NCBI GenBank assembly: GCA_049840835.1
Contig: JASGJG010000003.1
Coordinates: forward strand, 744,001-808,000
DNA length: 64,000 nt
From: JANLTX01 sp049840835
Lineage (GTDB): Bacteria > Armatimonadota > Armatimonadia > Armatimonadales > Armatimonadaceae
Reading direction: 5' to 3'
A program made the translations under genes and the position numbers. Every line of letters starts with the position of its first letter. Within the stretch, counting starts at the first letter, position 1. Below are positions 7,459-16,565 of the stretch, in pieces. The notes below the pieces were generated by a model. It had not been told where the DNA came from, ran no database searches, and saw only the letters and a list, made by a program, of their open reading frames with translations.

Positions 7459-8345
7459 GCCTGATCGGGCTGTCGCTTCCCGCGCAGGAGCGGGAGTGCG
7501 CCCAGCCCGGCCAGCGCCAGTAGTCCCAGGGAGCCCGGCTCGGGCACTGCGATGCCGCTGACCGAGCCTTCTGAGAGATCGTTGAACGCGACTGGGGAGC
7601 TGGAGTACCCCATGGAAGTGGCGTTGCCTGTGGTGGTATTCATGGTGTACCAGGCGCCCGATGCCGACGCTTCTCCATAGAGCACATTGTCCTGACCGAA
7701 GCCAAGCTGATACAGAGTAGTATTCGAGTTGATCGACGTGAACCCTATCGGGATGCCGGTGGCAACATTCACGCGGAACACGCCTTTATTGGAGCTGCCG
7801 AACAGCATGCCATCCGAAGCGCGCACGCTTATATCGCCGAAGCCATAGGAGCCCAGGTCGGTCACCCCGCCGAAGTGGTCGAAATCCATATACGAGGCCA
7901 CCTTCGGGGCGTTGGGGTTGCTGAAGTCGAAGCTCACACGAATGAGATTGTCGCTGTTGCTATTCACGTACCAGTAGTAGCCACCGTAGTACGTGCCATT
8001 GGAAACCGTACCGGCGGGCAGGCTGCCAGTAATCTGGGTCTGGACCCCGGTGGTGCGGTTCCAGGTATAGAAGTTCAGGCTGCTCCCAACGGTTCCAAAG
8101 TAGAACATGCGCTGGTTGGCTTCACTCCAGGCAAGCCCGTTGGCGCTCGTCATCGTGGTCAGCGGTTGCGTGAAAACCAGCGTGGTGGAGTGACTAACCG
8201 GGTTGATTTCATAGAGCGAGCCGCCATTCGTGATGCCATACAGGTACTGTGCCTGTGCGGGGCGGCTCGCAATCAGTGCCAGGCTCAGTAGCCCGGAAGC
8301 CAGAGTGATTCGGAGGATGGAGTTTTTTGTTGCACGAGAAAACAT
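7455..8345 (-). CDS. PEP-CTERM sorting domain protein
   Basis: A 296-residue secreted protein. Residues 1-32 are a signal peptide ending near ASRPAQAQ. The central 230 residues are Gly/Ser/Thr/Asn-rich with repeated beta-strand patterns and resemble a degenerate beta-propeller (repeats such as FYFGTVGSSLNFYTWN). The C-terminus is a typical exosortase signal: VPEPGSLGLLALAGLGALPL followed by the basic tail RGKRQ. Such proteins are processed by an exosortase (EpsH/XrtA type) and exported to the cell surface or exopolysaccharide. No exosortase lies in the window. The 185 bases upstream separate it from RNA-like element B. The exact role is unknown. Confidence 0.85.
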   Translation of the reverse strand: MFSRATKNSILRITLASGLLSLALIASRPAQAQYLYGITNGGSLYEINPVSHSTTLVFTQPLTTMTSANGLAWSEANQRMFYFGTVGSSLNFYTWNRTTGVQTQITGSLPAGTVSNGTYYGGYYWYVNSNSDNLIRVSFDFSNPNAPKVASYMDFDHFGGVTDLGSYGFGDISVRASDGMLFGSSNKGVFRVNVATGIPIGFTSINSNTTLYQLGFGQDNVLYGEASASGAWYTMNTTTGNATSMGYSSSPVAFNDLSEGSVSGIAVPEPGSLGLLALAGLGALPLLRGKRQPDQA

Positions 8346-8530
8346 AGAGGTTCTAACTACAGTTGGATGGTTTTATTATGCGGATTATCGAATATAAATG
8401 TAGGGTTATTTTGAATAAAAGAAATGATAAATATGTTAATATGTTAAATAGAATTCGTATTATCTTGTAAATGCGTATTATAAATGTATAAAGAGTTTAT
8501 AAAAGTGATAATTCGCAGAAAATGTAGTGA

Positions 8531-8673
8531 GGGAGTCAGGGCGCTGACAACACTATAGCTGCTGGTGCCCTGACCGGACCGGGATGAAAAAGGAATATTG
8601 GTCCCATTCCCACGGGCGAGCGGTAAAACCCACCGGTACGCTTTTAAAGCGCGGCAGTAGAATTAAAGTTCCC
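8531..8673. ncRNA. Structured RNA-like element, copy B
   Basis: Second copy of the element at 6674-6819. The closing helix is GGGAG (8531-8535) with TTCCC (8669-8673). Hairpin P1 pairs GTCAGGGC (8535-8542) with GCCCTGAC (8567-8574). The pseudoknot pairs GGACC (8576-8580) with GGTCC (8600-8604) and GGGATG (8581-8586) with CATTCC (8605-8610, one G-U). The 15-nt conserved block lies at 8647-8661. The element overlaps the last codons of the minus-strand gene ending at 8644. If transcribed on the plus strand it would be antisense to that gene's 3' end. If on the minus strand it would be a 3' UTR or leader lying 186 bases before the PEP-CTERM gene. Known family not recognised. Confidence 0.5.
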
Positions 8674-9393
8674 GTCTCGGGGCATCCACTCCGGCTCCGG
8701 GCACTGTGTCTCCAGGCCCGCTACGAGCGCCTGCGCAATCCGGTCCGTGTGGAGGCTATCGTCTCCGTAGCAGAGCTGATATTCCTGTCCTAGCTGGAAC
8801 ATAAAGCGATTGATGAGGCCATCATCGAGAGGGGCATAGGGGTGGCAGAGACCGCTATGGGTAAGCCGAATGCACCAGAACGCCAGGAAGTTCGCCAGAG
8901 TGCGCGGCTGGTGGGAGACTATCTCTTTCTCCAGCTGGCCCAGAAAGTCGGTCAGATGCTCCGGGCCTTGCTCCCCATTCTCGCTCCCATAGAACTGGTA
9001 GATCGGCTGGAGCGCTTCGTACTCCTGGCGCTGGGTGTCCTCGTCTACCGCCTCAATCCGCGCGAGAATGGGAGTCAGCGCCAGGTGGAAGAAGCGCTTC
9101 AGAGCACGGCTATAGGCGGCTAGTCGCTCATCGGGGAGTGGATAGAGGCACCCGATCCCTGCCACTGCCACCTCGAAGCGAATCGCGAATGTAGGGAGGT
9201 AGGGCAGGTGGGCGGCGGCGATTCTCTCTAGCAGGTACTCCCGAAGCGGAATCGCCCACTCGGGCAGCCCCAGCACCTGAAAGCGTAACCTGGCATCGGC
9301 TCTCCCCTGCGGGGTGAACTCGTAGCCCTCGATAACACCGAGCGCCACTGGCATCACGGCCTCCTTCCACCTGTCTTCTACAGCCGGGTCCAC
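8644..9393 (-). CDS. Uncharacterised cassette protein, copy B (paralogue of 1515-2240)
   Basis: About 249 residues, paralogous to 1515-2240: G-L-P-E-W, PYLPTFAIRFEVA and a C-terminal IAQALVAGLETQCPEPE match the equivalents in copy A. The frame is open back to 9525, but the GTG at 9393 is chosen because residues and upstream DNA (GGCATAATC then GGA) align with copy A from that point. It is soluble and mostly helical, with no motif that names a function. It follows the DUF2584-like gene by 14 bases. The C-terminal extension of about 15 residues beyond the conserved end (ending STAAL) lies inside RNA-like element B, so the tail sequence may be dictated by that element. Confidence 0.7.
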   Translation of the reverse strand: MDPAVEDRWKEAVMPVALGVIEGYEFTPQGRADARLRFQVLGLPEWAIPLREYLLERIAAAHLPYLPTFAIRFEVAVAGIGCLYPLPDERLAAYSRALKRFFHLALTPILARIEAVDEDTQRQEYEALQPIYQFYGSENGEQGPEHLTDFLGQLEKEIVSHQPRTLANFLAFWCIRLTHSGLCHPYAPLDDGLINRFMFQLGQEYQLCYGDDSLHTDRIAQALVAGLETQCPEPEWMPRDGNFNSTAAL

Positions 9394-9407
9394 AATCCGA
9401 TTATGCC

Positions 9408-9677
9408 TCAGTCGTCTTTCGTTAAGAACGGTGCATCGTAGAGCCGGTGCAGCATAAACTGCACTGTGGTTTTCGAGGCTTCCCAGGTCAGCTTCTTGAT
9501 AATCACATCTGCGTGACCGTACCACTGGCTATCCACGAGCATGACCGGTACATCCACCAGCAGGATTCTATAATCGTCCTTGACTGCTTCATAGAGCACT
9601 CCCGGCTCCAATGTCTCGGGGAATCCGTTCGTCTCAGACAGCTTGAGGATGCTATTCACTTCACAGATCATGCCCAT
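9408..9677 (-). CDS. DUF2584-like small protein, middle gene of cassette B
   Basis: An 89-residue protein. The pattern M-G-M-x-x-E-x-N at the start, then L-x-x-G-x-x-Y, YRILLVDVP, GHADVIIKKLTWE and K-T-T-V resembles, from memory, the short DUF2584 proteins of Firmicutes, which have the same length and open with MGM-x-x-E-x-N. Their function is not known. It starts three bases after the stop of the Cys-rich gene and ends 14 bases before the next start, a tight operon. It occupies the same slot as the unrelated 97-aa protein in cassette A. The family assignment should be treated as tentative. Confidence 0.5.
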   Translation of the reverse strand: MGMICEVNSILKLSETNGFPETLEPGVLYEAVKDDYRILLVDVPVMLVDSQWYGHADVIIKKLTWEASKTTVQFMLHRLYDAPFLTKDD

Positions 9678-9680
9678 GGA

Positions 9681-10083
9681 TTACTGCATCTTCCTTTTCG
9701 ATTCTAACTGACCGCAGATCAGACATGGCCAGATGCCCCTGCGCTTCGCCTCGCTAAGAGGTACCGGCGTGGCGTTTACAGAAAAGCGGCAGTTCGGCTG
9801 GTGATACACCCGTGAATGTGGTGCTACCAGAACGTACTGGCTGCTGGTGTCGTGGGTGGGTCTTCCAGTACGCCAGCTGCTCTTCGCTGAACCCCACATG
9901 CATCCCACCCGGCGTTGGCACAGCCTTTACAGGTACTGCTGGCGGTGGCGGCAACGGCGGCTCCACCCGGTAGGCTTCTAGCTGGGATATCTGCCCGGCC
10001 TTGTACCCAGATCGATAAGCCGCCTCGCCCACAGTCCATATCAGAACCAGGACCACGAGGGATAGGAAGTAGGGGTGTTTCAT
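9681..10083 (-). pseudogene. Secreted YHxxxC...PCxxC protein, frameshifted (cassette B)
   Basis: The first frame (start 10083) encodes an N-terminal membrane or signal segment (YFLSLVVLVLIWTVGEAAYR), a Pro-rich linker and EEQLAYWKTHP, then loses the expected domain. The other frame continues with S-S-Q-Y-V-L-V-A-P-H-S, R-V-Y-H-Q-P-N-C and a spacer SEAKRRG leading to W-P-C-L-I-C-G, ending at 9681. Together they make a protein of about 130 residues with one His-x3-Cys...Cys-x2-Cys domain, homologous to the two-domain protein at 2604-3077. The break is a single-base change near 9845-9860, in a run of ACCCACCCA. It is either a real frameshift or an assembly error. First gene of cassette B. Confidence 0.6.
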
Positions 10084-10154
10084 TATAGAGCTAGTGTCAG
10101 GTTCTCTTTAGGAGGCGCATCTCCTTCCCAGGAATCAGCAAAGAGGGGCTCGTT

Positions 10155-10379
10155 TCAGTGGCGGACCTGGTGGATAACTCCCACGCCTGTGAGGACAAAT
10201 ACGATTCCTAAACAAAAGAAACCCACTATGACAACACGTTGGGTGAATAGAGTGGCGCATCCATCTGAGTCACGATCCCACCAGACGTTGTTTTTCGGAG
10301 TCCAGGCATAGCGCATGGCCAGTATACTGGCGATACTTATCAGGATACCGAGGGGAAGCTGAAACTGTTCCGGAGTCAT
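10155..10379 (-). CDS. Small two-helix membrane protein
   Basis: A 74-residue protein with two hydrophobic segments: about residues 8-24 (QLPLGILISIASILAMRY) and 48-68 (RVVIVGFFCLGIVFVLTGVG). They are joined by a charged loop containing W-D-R-D-S-D-G. No family is recognised. It lies between the Cys-rich gene of cassette B on the same strand and a divergent prepilin gene. Its topology suggests an inner-membrane protein with both ends on the same side. Confidence 0.5.
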   Translation of the reverse strand: MTPEQFQLPLGILISIASILAMRYAWTPKNNVWWDRDSDGCATLFTQRVVIVGFFCLGIVFVLTGVGVIHQVRH

Positions 10380-10477
10380 CTGAGCTCTTGCTGGTTTGAC
10401 ACCGACGAATAAGAATCGGTTGCCAATGGGACTTGCCGGGCCGTATCCGACTGTGCCTCTAGCACGTTATTTCCTGT

Positions 10478-11254
10478 ATGAAACGCAACGATGTCGCTGC
10501 TTTTACGCTTATAGAGCTACTTGTAGTCATCGGGATTATCGCCGTGATCGCCGCGATACTCTTCCCGGTAATGGCGCACGTGCGGGAGAGTGGGCGAGCC
10601 ACAAGCTGCCTCTCCAACCTGCGGCAGCTCGGCGCGGCCAGCCTGATGTACGCGCAGGACTACGATGAGTCGTTTGCCATGAACCGCCTACCAGATGAAA
10701 CCCATGTGCCCGCACCCTGCACCGGTCAGCCTGTGAAACTCTCTGGCTTAGAGGGCACCCGCAACACCTGGAAGCGTGCGGTGCTGCCCTATGTGAAAGA
10801 TCGGCGCATCTTCCGGTGCCCCTCCAACCAGTTCACGGAGCGCCCCGGCGATGAGTCTAACTCTGGCTGGCCCGATTCGGAAAAGCTGCCCACTTCGTAT
10901 GCCTACAACGGCTCGTACTTTCATGAGCGGGCGGTTTGCAAAGAGGGGGAGTGGCAGCTTCGGCCCCGCCGCTTGCCAGAGATTCGAGAGCCGAGCAAGC
11001 TGCTCCTGCACCTGGAGTCTCGCTTCCAATACTCCGACCTGGGCAACTGGGCGCTACCGACCTCCCCCAACGATGACCCGAGAATCGGCGGGCTTCAGAC
11101 CCACAATGGCGCCACGAACTTCGTGTTCGCCGATGGGCACGCGGTTCGGCTGAAAGTCCCCACCACCTGCACCCAATCTCTCTGGCTGGATGGTCAATCC
11201 GACCCGGAGGATTTCTGCAAGTCCGGGAAACCGTTCCCCGCAGAGTACCGCTAA
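10478..11254 (+). CDS. Type II prepilin-like protein with H-X9-DG domain
   Basis: A 258-residue protein. Residues 7-35 contain the prepilin cleavage and methylation motif (AFTLIELLVVIGIIAVIAAI), giving cleavage before Phe and a single hydrophobic helix. The body includes SCLSNLRQLGAASLMYAQDY and the C-terminal H-N-G-A-T-N-F-V-F-A-D-G-H, that is His, nine residues, then Asp-Gly. This architecture is abundant in Planctomycetota, Verrucomicrobiota and Armatimonadota. The proteins are pseudopilins of unknown role, exported by a type II or IV pilus-like machine. It is monocistronic and divergent from the 74-aa membrane protein. Related domains in this window are at 21907-24759 and, degenerate, at 45067-45870. 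Confidence 0.9.
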   Translation: MKRNDVAAFTLIELLVVIGIIAVIAAILFPVMAHVRESGRATSCLSNLRQLGAASLMYAQDYDESFAMNRLPDETHVPAPCTGQPVKLSGLEGTRNTWKRAVLPYVKDRRIFRCPSNQFTERPGDESNSGWPDSEKLPTSYAYNGSYFHERAVCKEGEWQLRPRRLPEIREPSKLLLHLESRFQYSDLGNWALPTSPNDDPRIGGLQTHNGATNFVFADGHAVRLKVPTTCTQSLWLDGQSDPEDFCKSGKPFPAEYR

Positions 11255-11325
11255 CTGGGCTTGATTTTACTTTCTTTATGTAGCCATGTGCGCTATTATA
11301 CTTTGTCTGGTAAAGTACTTCGCAT

Positions 11326-12676
11326 ATGAAAACCAGAGTCTATTTCCTGGCATGGCTGACAATGTGGCTGTCCCTACCGGGCCTGGCGCAGGCGCCAGAG
11401 AAAGCCAAACTCGATCCGTTCTTTGACCGGCTCGCCGAGAAGAACAAGGCTATGGGGAGCCTGGCTCTGGTGAAAGATGGCAAGGTGGTCTACTCCCGCG
11501 CCATTGGCTACGCCCAGATAGACGGGGCAGAGAAGAAGCCTCTGACAGAGAAGAGCCGGTTCCGAATCGGCTCGGTGACAAAGATGTTCACCGCCACGAT
11601 GGTCTTGCAGCTCGATTGAAGAGAAAAAGCTGAAGCGGACCGACACACTCGATACGTTCTTTCCGCAAGTCCCCAACGCAAAGAAAATCACTATCGAGCA
11701 GATACTCTGGCATCGGAGCGGTATCCCGAATGTCAAGCGGGAGCCGAACGCTCAGCGGAACGCGAACACGATTCCGGTGACAAAGGCGGAGATGCTCGAT
11801 CTTATTGTCAAATCCGCGCCCGATTTCGAGCCGGGCACGAAGCACGGCTACAGCAACTCCGGCTATCAGATTCTTGGGCTGATTTTAGAAAAGATAACCG
11901 GTAAGCCCTATGAGCAAGTGCTCAAAGAGCGAATCACAGCGAAGATTGGGCTCGCCGATACGTACCTGGCGACCGGCACTATCGATGTGAGCAAGAACGA
12001 AGCGCTGACCTATGGCAACTTCGGCAATGGTTGGAATCTGGTGCCGGAGACCCATCCGAGTATCCTCTATAGCGCGGGCGGGATCGTTTCCACACCGCTC
12101 GATCTGGCAAAATTCATTCAGGCGCTGTTCGATGGCAAGCTAGTGTCGAAGTCCAGTGTCGAGCAAATGACGACGATGCGAGACGGGGAGGGCCAGGGCA
12201 TGGAGCCCTTCACCTTCGTGGGTAAGACCTTCTATGGCCACACGGGCGGTGCGGACAACTATGGCGCCTGGCTAGCCTACAACCCCGAAGAAAAACTGGC
12301 CATGGCCTATACCACGAACGCCAAGGTCTATCCGGTGGGGGATATCGTGAAGGGCATTTTCGATATCTACTACAACAAACCGTTCCAGATACCGTCCTTT
12401 GAAGGCATCGCTGTTCCTATAGAGACTCTAGACAAATACGTGGGCGTGTATGTGAGTCCAGAAGCGCCTGTGAAGTTCACGATCACTCGCAAGGACAACA
12501 CGCTCTCCTTGCAGCTAGGCCCTCAGCCCGCTATTCCGCTTGAAGCGACCACGCAGGATACGTTTAAAATCGATAACGGTACCGGAATGGGCATAGTCAT
12601 TACGTTCGATGCAGCGAAGAGCCAGATGACCATAAAGCGTATGGGAATGGAGCGGGTTTTCACGAAAGAGAAGTAG
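11326..12676 (+). pseudogene. Beta-lactamase-family serine hydrolase, one-base frameshift
   Basis: Reconstructed over two frames, about 450 residues. The signal peptide ends near GLAQA. The catalytic S-x-x-K is S-V-T-K in RIGSVTKMFTATM, Y-x-N is in GYSNSGYQILG, and the third motif is HTGG in FYGHTGG. These define the class C beta-lactamase/DD-peptidase-like (AmpC, EstB) fold. A DUF3471-like C-terminal lipocalin-type part follows. The first frame ends at 11619 just after MVLQLD; deleting one G near 11616 restores Q-L-I-E-E-K-K-L, the expected sequence. The substrate is probably a peptide or ester rather than a beta-lactam. It is followed 27 bases later by 12704-13963. Either a recent pseudogene or an indel error. 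Confidence 0.8.
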
Positions 12677-12703
12677 GGGCATAATAGCTATGCGATACTT
12701 GAT

Positions 12704-13963
12704 ATGAACCGAAAGACAGCGCTATTTGCTTTTACTCTACTGATGGTGCTACCTGGCTATGCTCAAGAGAAGCCAGATATCGTGCCAGACAATATCCAAT
12801 TTCTCCGCGATACTCTCAGCCGGAAAAATGAGCCCGGTCAGACGAGACCTCATTGGGACTCCACAAAAATCTTCTATATTGCTATTCCCACCCATTTGAA
12901 TCTTGAATCGAAGTCGTATGACTATGATGCGGACAGAGAGGTTATCCAGGTCTTTGGTGGCACGGTGTCTGGCACCACTACTCAGGCGCTAGATTCGATA
13001 CAGTTGGCCTATGAGACCGCCCCCGGTAAGAAAGTCTCTGGGGGGATGACTATAATAGACATATATAAATTCTTACTTATGCCGGGGAACCTGCCCGCGC
13101 TTGTGGCGCAGAAGCTCTGGTTTTCCGAGCTACCCACGGATAAGGCAGGCATAAACGCCATTACCGCTGAGTTTCCCCTGAAACGCACCGAAGCAAAGCA
13201 GGCGGCAGAGAGCCTGCCGAACCTGCAGCTGGTATTGGCAGTGCGCTTCGCCGGGTGGGATAGCTTTTACCAGCAAAAGATGCGCTCGATGCATTCCCTG
13301 GAGAAGATATCTCATGAACTACGGGAATACACGACTGTGGCGAAGGCAATCGTGGTGCAGGTGCTGGTAGTAGATCACACGACTAATAAGGTCTGGAAGA
13401 CAATTCCAGTGAGCACTGTGGCCTCGGCTTCCAGGAATAGCAAGTTGCGGAAACTACCGCCACCGCCTGCGGAGCCGCGCGGAAAGCAACAAAAAACCGA
13501 GATCCTGGAGGGCGGCGGCAGTCTCCGACCCACACGCGGAATCATAGAGGGTGTTGCAGACGCTGGAGATTCGTCCACAGCCGAGATACGGAAGCGCGAG
13601 ATAGTCCTGACCTATCGCTCCCATGATGGACTGGTTCTGAACAGGGAGGACCAGTTCTTTTTTGGTTACAACAATAGTGAACCTGCTCCAAGTGCCAACC
13701 GAGTCGCCCGCCTGATCTCAGCGCCGTATCCGAAGCTGACGGATGAGATGAAGCAGCGGGAGTGGAATGCGAACATCACCATCTGTATAGAGATAGATGG
13801 TGATGGTTCACACACCGAAGAGATCGTAACCGGTACCGGAGACGAGGAAGTGGACGCGCTGATTCTCAAGACCCTGAAGCGCTGGAAATGGGCGCCCGTC
13901 ATTATTGGCGGGGCGCCCACCAGGCAGAAGTTCCGCTACAGCTTCACTATCCCTGTGAAGTAG
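12704..13963 (+). CDS. Secreted protein with C-terminal TonB-C-like domain
   Basis: A 419-residue protein. A signal peptide (ALFAFTLLMVLPGYAQ) is followed by about 280 residues of unrecognised alpha/beta sequence. The last 80 residues look like the TonB C-terminal fold: APYPKLTDEMKQREWNANIT, then I-E-I-D-G-D-G, a variable turn, and L-K-T-L-K-R-W-K-W-A-P. This module is common in stand-alone secreted proteins that are not true energy transducers; here there is no N-terminal anchor helix beyond the signal. It lies 27 bases after the serine hydrolase gene and is probably cotranscribed. Its 3' end overlaps the convergent gene at 13947 by 17 bases. Confidence 0.65.
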   Translation: MNRKTALFAFTLLMVLPGYAQEKPDIVPDNIQFLRDTLSRKNEPGQTRPHWDSTKIFYIAIPTHLNLESKSYDYDADREVIQVFGGTVSGTTTQALDSIQLAYETAPGKKVSGGMTIIDIYKFLLMPGNLPALVAQKLWFSELPTDKAGINAITAEFPLKRTEAKQAAESLPNLQLVLAVRFAGWDSFYQQKMRSMHSLEKISHELREYTTVAKAIVVQVLVVDHTTNKVWKTIPVSTVASASRNSKLRKLPPPPAEPRGKQQKTEILEGGGSLRPTRGIIEGVADAGDSSTAEIRKREIVLTYRSHDGLVLNREDQFFFGYNNSEPAPSANRVARLISAPYPKLTDEMKQREWNANITICIEIDGDGSHTEEIVTGTGDEEVDALILKTLKRWKWAPVIIGGAPTRQKFRYSFTIPVK

Positions 13964-14435
13964 TCACGGTGGGTTTAGAAATACGCATAGGAACGGTCGG
14001 CGTAGCAATCACCTGCCCGGTTTTATCTCGGAAAGTCACCCCGCAGCTCCCAGGGCTTAGCCATTCTTTCGGGTTGGTGGCTTTATAGAACTGCCAGGTA
14101 ACCCGATTTTCCGCAGACCGGGAGACAACCAGCAGGTTTGCGCCTTCGGGCACAGACATCGTGCCTCCGTTGTATTTCAGCGTGCGGGTGGTAAGAAGAG
14201 CAAGGGCGGTGCGGGCTCTACCCACAATGATTTTTCGCTCCGGAGTCTCGATTTCCAGAAACAACTTGTCCGATTCGGTACGCAAACTATCCAGTAACAC
14301 CGGCGTAGTAAACGGAGCAGGTAGCTTTGCGAAGTACGACCGAGGGGTTTCTGTCTGTGCCAGGGCTGGAGCGCTACCAATCAGGCCCAGCAGAAACAAT
14401 CCAGTGAGTGCAACCAGCGTTTTCGATAGTTCCAT
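13947..14435 (-). CDS. Secreted hypothetical protein
   Basis: A 162-residue protein with a clear signal peptide (LVALTGLFLLGLIGSAPALA, cleavage expected near AQT). The mature part is beta-rich, with alternating hydrophobics in KLFLEIETPERKIIVGRA and NLLVVSRSAENRVTWQFYK, and a single Cys in SPGSCGVTF. No known domain is recognised. It is convergent with and overlaps the TonB-C-like gene by 17 bases, and is divergent from the HD hydrolase gene with only 50 bp between the starts, so the two share a short promoter region. Confidence 0.6.
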   Translation of the reverse strand: MELSKTLVALTGLFLLGLIGSAPALAQTETPRSYFAKLPAPFTTPVLLDSLRTESDKLFLEIETPERKIIVGRARTALALLTTRTLKYNGGTMSVPEGANLLVVSRSAENRVTWQFYKATNPKEWLSPGSCGVTFRDKTGQVIATPTVPMRISKPTVTTSQG

Positions 14436-14485
14436 GCACGATAAGAAGGATACTGTGCCGAGAAAGTCGCAGAAAAAATAAAATT

Positions 14486-15088
14486 ATGTATACCGACCGA
14501 TTTACTGGGGCGCTGGCCCTGGCGCACGAGCTGCATAGAGAGCAGAAGCGCAAGGGCACGGACATTCCCTATATCTCGCATTTGCTGACTGTTGCGGGTA
14601 TAGCCATAGAGCATGGGGCGGAGGAAGACGAAGCGATTGCCGCCCTGCTCCACGATTCTCTGGAAGATACCCCAATTACCATAGAGGACTTGACCCGGCG
14701 GTTCGGGGAGCGAGTGGCGCACACCGTAGCAGGGTGTACCGATGACCTGCCTGGCATCGATAGAAGCAGCATCGCGGGCTGGCAGGCGCGCAAAGAGGCG
14801 TACCTGGCGCATCTCACGCCGGAGCACATCACTTCCTCGATTCTCTTAGTATCCTGCGCGGATAAGCTGGCGAACGCACGCAGCATAATTGCTGATGTGC
14901 ATGCCATAGGCGATGCTGTGTTCACTCGCTTCAAAGCAGGTAAGACAAGCACGCTCTGGTACTACAGGGCGCTGGCTGACCGATTTCTGATGCTGCGAGA
15001 GAGTGCACTTACGGAAAATCGGCCTGGCCTGGCTGTACTAATTGCAATTTATATACATACTATAGAGGAATTGGAAAGGATAAGTTAG
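14486..15088 (+). CDS. HD-domain hydrolase of the RelA/SpoT (MESH1-like) type
   Basis: About 200 residues. The order is AHELHREQKRKGTDIPYISH (first His region), ALLHDSLEDTPIT (His-Asp pair), RFGERVAHTVAGCTD, then a later conserved L-V-S-C-A-D-K-L-A-N-A-R. This matches the ppGpp hydrolase domain of SpoT/Rsh proteins and stand-alone small hydrolases. No synthetase, TGS or ACT domain is present, so it is a hydrolase-only protein that would act on (p)ppGpp or a related nucleotide in the cytoplasm. The ATG at 14486 is preferred over upstream in-frame starts that would overlap the divergent gene. It is monocistronic, or cotranscribed with 15115. Confidence 0.85.
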   Translation: MYTDRFTGALALAHELHREQKRKGTDIPYISHLLTVAGIAIEHGAEEDEAIAALLHDSLEDTPITIEDLTRRFGERVAHTVAGCTDDLPGIDRSSIAGWQARKEAYLAHLTPEHITSSILLVSCADKLANARSIIADVHAIGDAVFTRFKAGKTSTLWYYRALADRFLMLRESALTENRPGLAVLIAIYIHTIEELERIS

Positions 15089-15114
15089 AAGCTACAATAG
15101 AGTGAGGTAAAGCA

Positions 15115-16565
15115 ATGTTGCTAAGTGGTATTGCGTGTACGATTCTATCAACCCTGTATTTTTTGCCGTATCAGGGGGAGAAGACAAGCCTATTGCGTAT
15201 TGAGAAGTCAGATACGCTAGTTGAGGTCCTGAATAAGCTGAGTCAGGGGACGAAAAAGGATGTCATTATTGATGGTCGTGCGAGCAACGGGAAGCTTGCG
15301 ATTGAGGGGGATTTTACGCAGGATAGCCTGATTGCGCGTTTGAAGGAAACCATTGATTACGATTTTGTGGTGAAGGAAGACGCTATTTTATTATTCAAGG
15401 CGTTTTATAAACCAGATACCCGACCCGATTACTCCCTGGCAGAAATTATTGCTAGCCTGAAAGATATCAAGGCAATCCTGACTCCTGTAATGGCTGGCAG
15501 AACCGGGCAAGAGATAGGCACAAGTCCTTTCGTGAGCGCAGTCAAAGACCTGGGGCCGGAACAGGCAAAGCAGCTTCAGACAGAACAGGGAATCCTGATC
15601 GGTAGCCTGGATGCCGTAACACAGTCGAAAATTACGGAGGCGATCTATTTCAAAGAGTATGCCGGTGTCTACCGTGAGCTCAATGAGCTTATGACCCTGA
15701 TAGACAAAATGGATTCGCTGACGATTGCGAAAAGCGACAGGCTGCCCGTAATAGAGTTTCGATCCCCTAAGGGAGAGTTCTACTTTGCCCTCAATGCGAG
15801 TGGGCTGGCCAGAGGGGGAGTTGACGTCATCCGCTGCCCCAGAGGTTTCCCGCAGTTTGGAAAGCTATCTGAGACAAGGCGCCCCCGAGTATGCCTTCAA
15901 GCTGAGTAAGGAGCTGGAGGACCATACCATCATGGCATTCAATACGCCTCGATTGAACCCCAAAGAAGTGAAGGTGATCGCCGAGCAGAACCGCTGGAAC
16001 TTCAAGCCGGATGCCAGGATAGACAAAACCATCTACTCCATAAGCCGGGCAAAACCTGGTGCCAGTTCGAATCTCTCCCTACGAATTATGGAGGCATTGC
16101 CAGGGAGTATTTCGCGCTACCTGGCGGCGCCGATCCTGCATAGCAATGGGATACCGCTTCCGGAAACTCAAGGATAAAAACGCGCTGGAGTACGCAAAAC
16201 TCCTTCGGGGTTCCGAAGCACAACGGGAAGTCATGCTACGCGCGGGAAATATTTCCAGCAGCGATCTAAAGAAGGTGGGCGGTTGGTTAGAGAGCAAGAA
16301 GACCACAAGGCCGATTCCGCTAACGGAAATGCCCGAGGACATAAAACGCGCTCTGGTTAACGGCTTGCTGATGCGGACGTTTCACAGAACGAATCAAGAA
16401 TTGGTTGCGCGTGCCTTCGCAGAGCTCCCTGCTTCTTACCTGGCAGCTCCCGAGAAATGCTATTTGCAGTGTGTGCAGGGAGATACCCATACGCTTGTTG
16501 TTGTAAGAGACAGCAAAGGGGGGGGATTCTCTATGAGGTCAAGTATTCCTCTACCAGAGAATTGA
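15115..16565 (+). pseudogene. STN-like secreted protein, paralogue of 17630-19048, two frameshifts
   Basis: Three frames joined give a protein of about 480 residues that matches the intact protein at 17630-19048 along its whole length. The N-terminal part reads R-I-E-K-S-D-T-L-x-E-V-L-N-K-L then D-Y-D-F-V-V-K-E-D, which resembles the short secretin/TonB N-terminal (STN) domain. Shared landmarks are N-x-K-E-V-K-V-I-A-E, S-R-A-K-P-G-A, A-L-P-G-S-I and Y-L-x-C-V-Q-G. Breaks lie near 15815-15830, at a run of five G, and near 16140-16175. This copy is markedly more GC-rich than its paralogue, so the two are not a recent duplication. Function unknown. Confidence 0.6.
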
